From assembly GCA_937924895.1 (NCBI GenBank), contig CALEYP010000014.1, forward strand, positions 1 through 8,009: a DNA stretch of 8,009 nt, given 5' to 3'. This document shows positions 6,515-8,009 of the stretch, in pieces. The position numbers were made by a program, and so were the translations under genes. The stretch is from an uncultured Alphaproteobacteria bacterium (GTDB lineage: Bacteria; Pseudomonadota; Alphaproteobacteria; Puniceispirillales; Puniceispirillaceae). Each line of letters starts with the position of its first letter. The first letter of the stretch is position 1. The notes beneath the pieces were generated by a model that did not search any database, was not told the DNA's origin, and was given only the letters and a program-made list of their open reading frames with translations.

Positions 6515-7360
6515 ATGTCATCAGCGCCAAAAGATGCCGCCGAAAGATGGGCGGTCAAACCAGTTATCTGTTATCCGAATGAGACATTACCTGTGCCGCC
6601 GCTTGATTTGTATCACAAGATGCGACAGACCGCGTCGAAATGTGATGAAGTGGTGATTCCGCCGCGTGATGCGCGCTGTTTTTCAGCGCCCGCAGGCCAT
6701 TTCTTCCGGATAAGCGCCCCTGACGGCCCACAGGTAGGCGATCTCAATCTATTCAGCAAAGTGAATCTGGCTGAGCGCTTTTATTCTGGTAAAACACGCG
6801 CGCTTCATGGGACTCACATCACAAATGGCGAACGTATGTGGTCTAGCTTCCCTTATCTGAGGCCTCTTGCCACTATCACAGATGACAGCCTGAATTGGTA
6901 CGGTATTGATGAATATGGCGGCTCCGTTCATGACGTCATTGGTACCAGATGCGACCCCTATACCGGGAATTTATTATCTGGTAGCCAGTATCATCATTGT
7001 TGTCATTCCAATCTCACACGCGCTTTAGCAGATGAAACAGGCGCCTCTCTTCAGGAGGCAGAACCGCATATCCATGATGTATTAAATGTTTTTATGTGCA
7101 CCGGCTTCACACGTGATACCGGCCAATATTTCATGAAGGCAAGCCCCGTTCGACCAACAGATTATCTTGAGATGATAGCAGAAATTGACCTGCTTGGTGC
7201 GTTATCTGCTTGCCCTGGCGGTGATTGTTCTGCTGAGCATTCTAGCGATGTCGCTCGCTGTTACCCCCTAAAGGTTGAGATTTTCAAACCCTCAGAAGAG
7301 ATGCTAGCACAATTCACATCTCCGGCGCCAAATGGCTATGACGGGACACATGGCCGCTAG
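6515..7360 (+). CDS. DUF1989 / urea carboxylase-associated family protein
   Basis: This is a cytoplasmic protein of 281 residues matching DUF1989 (Pfam PF09347). Visible landmarks are VVIPPRDARCFSAPAGHFFRI (46-66, in parts), the GPQVGDLNLF block (71-80), SVHDVIGTRCDPYTG (137-151), HHCCHSNLTRAL (160-171), DVLNVFM (188-194), and the strongly conserved end DYLEMIAEIDLLGALSACPGGDCS (216-239, in parts) followed by CYPLKVEIF (249-257). Members next to urea carboxylase are known as urea carboxylase-associated proteins, and some form a carboxyguanidine deiminase. No urea carboxylase, allophanate hydrolase or guanidine riboswitch is seen here, so this copy may act on another substrate. It has ten cysteines (19, 43, 55, 146, 162, 163, 195, 233, 238, 249), unusual for a protein this size and suggestive of metal or thiol chemistry. 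ATG 6515 follows GAGAGGGG at good spacing. Probably co-transcribed with the barrel gene. Confidence 0.85.
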   Translation: MSSAPKDAAERWAVKPVICYPNETLPVPPLDLYHKMRQTASKCDEVVIPPRDARCFSAPAGHFFRISAPDGPQVGDLNLFSKVNLAERFYSGKTRALHGTHITNGERMWSSFPYLRPLATITDDSLNWYGIDEYGGSVHDVIGTRCDPYTGNLLSGSQYHHCCHSNLTRALADETGASLQEAEPHIHDVLNVFMCTGFTRDTGQYFMKASPVRPTDYLEMIAEIDLLGALSACPGGDCSAEHSSDVARCYPLKVEIFKPSEEMLAQFTSPAPNGYDGTHGR

Positions 7361-8009
7361 CCAGCCTCTGCCGGGATATTATGATTGGTAAGGAAGCGCT
7401 GCCAATAGTGCTCTGGCAGGAATTTAACCGCCGCCATGATGAGATAAATCAGCACAAAAGCAAAAATCAGCCTGAAGCCTAAAACAATTGCCAGGCTCGG
7501 CCCCATCAACATGACGATGGCGGTATCTTCGAAAATAGAATGTAACAGATTAATAAAACAGACCACGCCAAATACATCTTTTTTGGCAATGGTACCTGTT
7601 TCAACATCTTTGATGAGCAAGCCGCCACCAAAGCCAAGCCCCAAAGTCACGCCGACAATGGCAATGGTTGAGGCTCTGTCACCTATGTGCATCGCGCGTA
7701 AAAAAGGCCCTAGCAACCACTGCATCAAACGCTCTACACCGATGAGCCGCAATAATTCTAACAAGAAAAGCAATGCGATAATGATGAGCTGGATAAAAAT
7801 TAATGATAGTAATTGCGTCTTTAGCCAGCCAATGAGGCTCGGATCAATTGTCACTTGCGGGATCGCCATTTGGGCAGGCTCGGTATACCACCCCGTGACA
7901 GCAAATAATTGTGCCAACAACACCGCGGCTAAGAACCCTGAGCCAATGCGTAACACGATCCCAACACGAGCAATGCCGCCTGCACCGAGTGCACTCGTCA
8001 CATCACTAG
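7357..8009 (-). CDS. Nucleoside-recognition (Gate) domain membrane protein, 5'-truncated by window edge
   Basis: This is the C-terminal portion of a polytopic inner-membrane protein, probably of the nucleoside-recognition Gate type (Pfam PF07670). A GTG at 8001 could serve as start, but the frame remains open to the window edge and the protein begins mid-domain without a ribosome binding site, so the true start is probably outside. Counting from that GTG codon, hydrophobic segments are at about 14-37, 57-88, 111-131, 143-168 and 171-193. Conserved-looking loops are LGLGFGGGLLIKD (120-132), rich in glycine and entering the membrane, and FINLLHSIFEDTAIVMLMG (149-167) with H154, E158 and D159 in the membrane. 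Gate domains occur in nucleoside transporters and related membrane proteins, but the substrate of this group is unknown. It converges on the DUF1989 gene with overlapping stops. Confidence 0.65.
   Translation of the reverse strand, partial: SDVTSALGAGGIARVGIVLRIGSGFLAAVLLAQLFAVTGWYTEPAQMAIPQVTIDPSLIGWLKTQLLSLIFIQLIIIALLFLLELLRLIGVERLMQWLLGPFLRAMHIGDRASTIAIVGVTLGLGFGGGLLIKDVETGTIAKKDVFGVVCFINLLHSIFEDTAIVMLMGPSLAIVLGFRLIFAFVLIYLIMAAVKFLPEHYWQRFLTNHNIPAEAG

Noticed and set aside
6749..6931. Minus-strand 60-codon frame inside the DUF1989 gene
   Set aside because: It is antisense to a gene with clear family motifs and has no independent support.
7999..8001. GTG as the real start of the last gene
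   Set aside because: The frame stays open to the window edge, no Shine-Dalgarno can be seen, and the sequence appears to enter mid-domain, so the gene is treated as truncated.
1..8009. CRISPR array, insertion sequence, prophage, or attachment-site repeat at the tRNA
   Set aside because: There are no spaced direct repeats, transposase or integrase genes, and no duplicated tRNA end is visible. The 3' half of the tRNA, where an att site would lie, is outside the window.

Overview
The window reads as chromosomal DNA from an alphaproteobacterium. The pointers are a signal-peptide-bearing BMP-type substrate-binding protein without a lipobox, its duplicated-ATPase transporter with the WGVD-type second half, a SlyX ending in PPPHY, and an alphaproteobacterial-looking tRNA-Gly(CCC). 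Base composition is intermediate and uniform by eye. A marine lineage such as SAR116 would fit, but that is only a guess. There are no insertion sequences, CRISPR repeats, phage genes or other signs of recent transfer.

Layout. The left edge (1-423) holds, on the minus strand, the 5' 53 nt of a tRNA-Gly(CCC) with a clear -35/-10 promoter, and a small DUF1905 protein gene. A bidirectional terminator hairpin (462-487) then closes a four-gene minus-strand operon (5236 down to 508). In transcription order it encodes a double-domain ATPase, two BPD_transp_2 permeases and a periplasmic BMP-family binding protein. Together these form a complete ABC importer of the nucleoside/purine type. A 124-bp divergent region (5237-5360) separates the operon from plus-strand slyX. 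After slyX come two plus-strand genes: an exported protein of unknown family that looks like a small outer-membrane beta-barrel, and a cysteine-rich DUF1989 (urea carboxylase-associated) protein. The DUF1989 gene meets a minus-strand membrane protein of the nucleoside-recognition (Gate) type head-on, the two stop codons sharing CTAG. That last gene has lost its 5' end at the window edge.

How they fit together. The ABC operon is the only clear functional unit: the binding protein captures a purine nucleoside or nucleobase in the periplasm, the two permeases carry it across the inner membrane, and the ATPase drives transport. A Gate-domain membrane protein, a candidate outer-membrane barrel and a DUF1989 enzyme-like protein lie nearby and could suggest a wider nitrogen/nucleobase scavenging locus, but nothing in the sequence proves the link. 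I see no clearly novel system. The least understood genes are the orphan barrel protein and the stand-alone DUF1989 protein. No stretch longer than 300 bases is without a gene.
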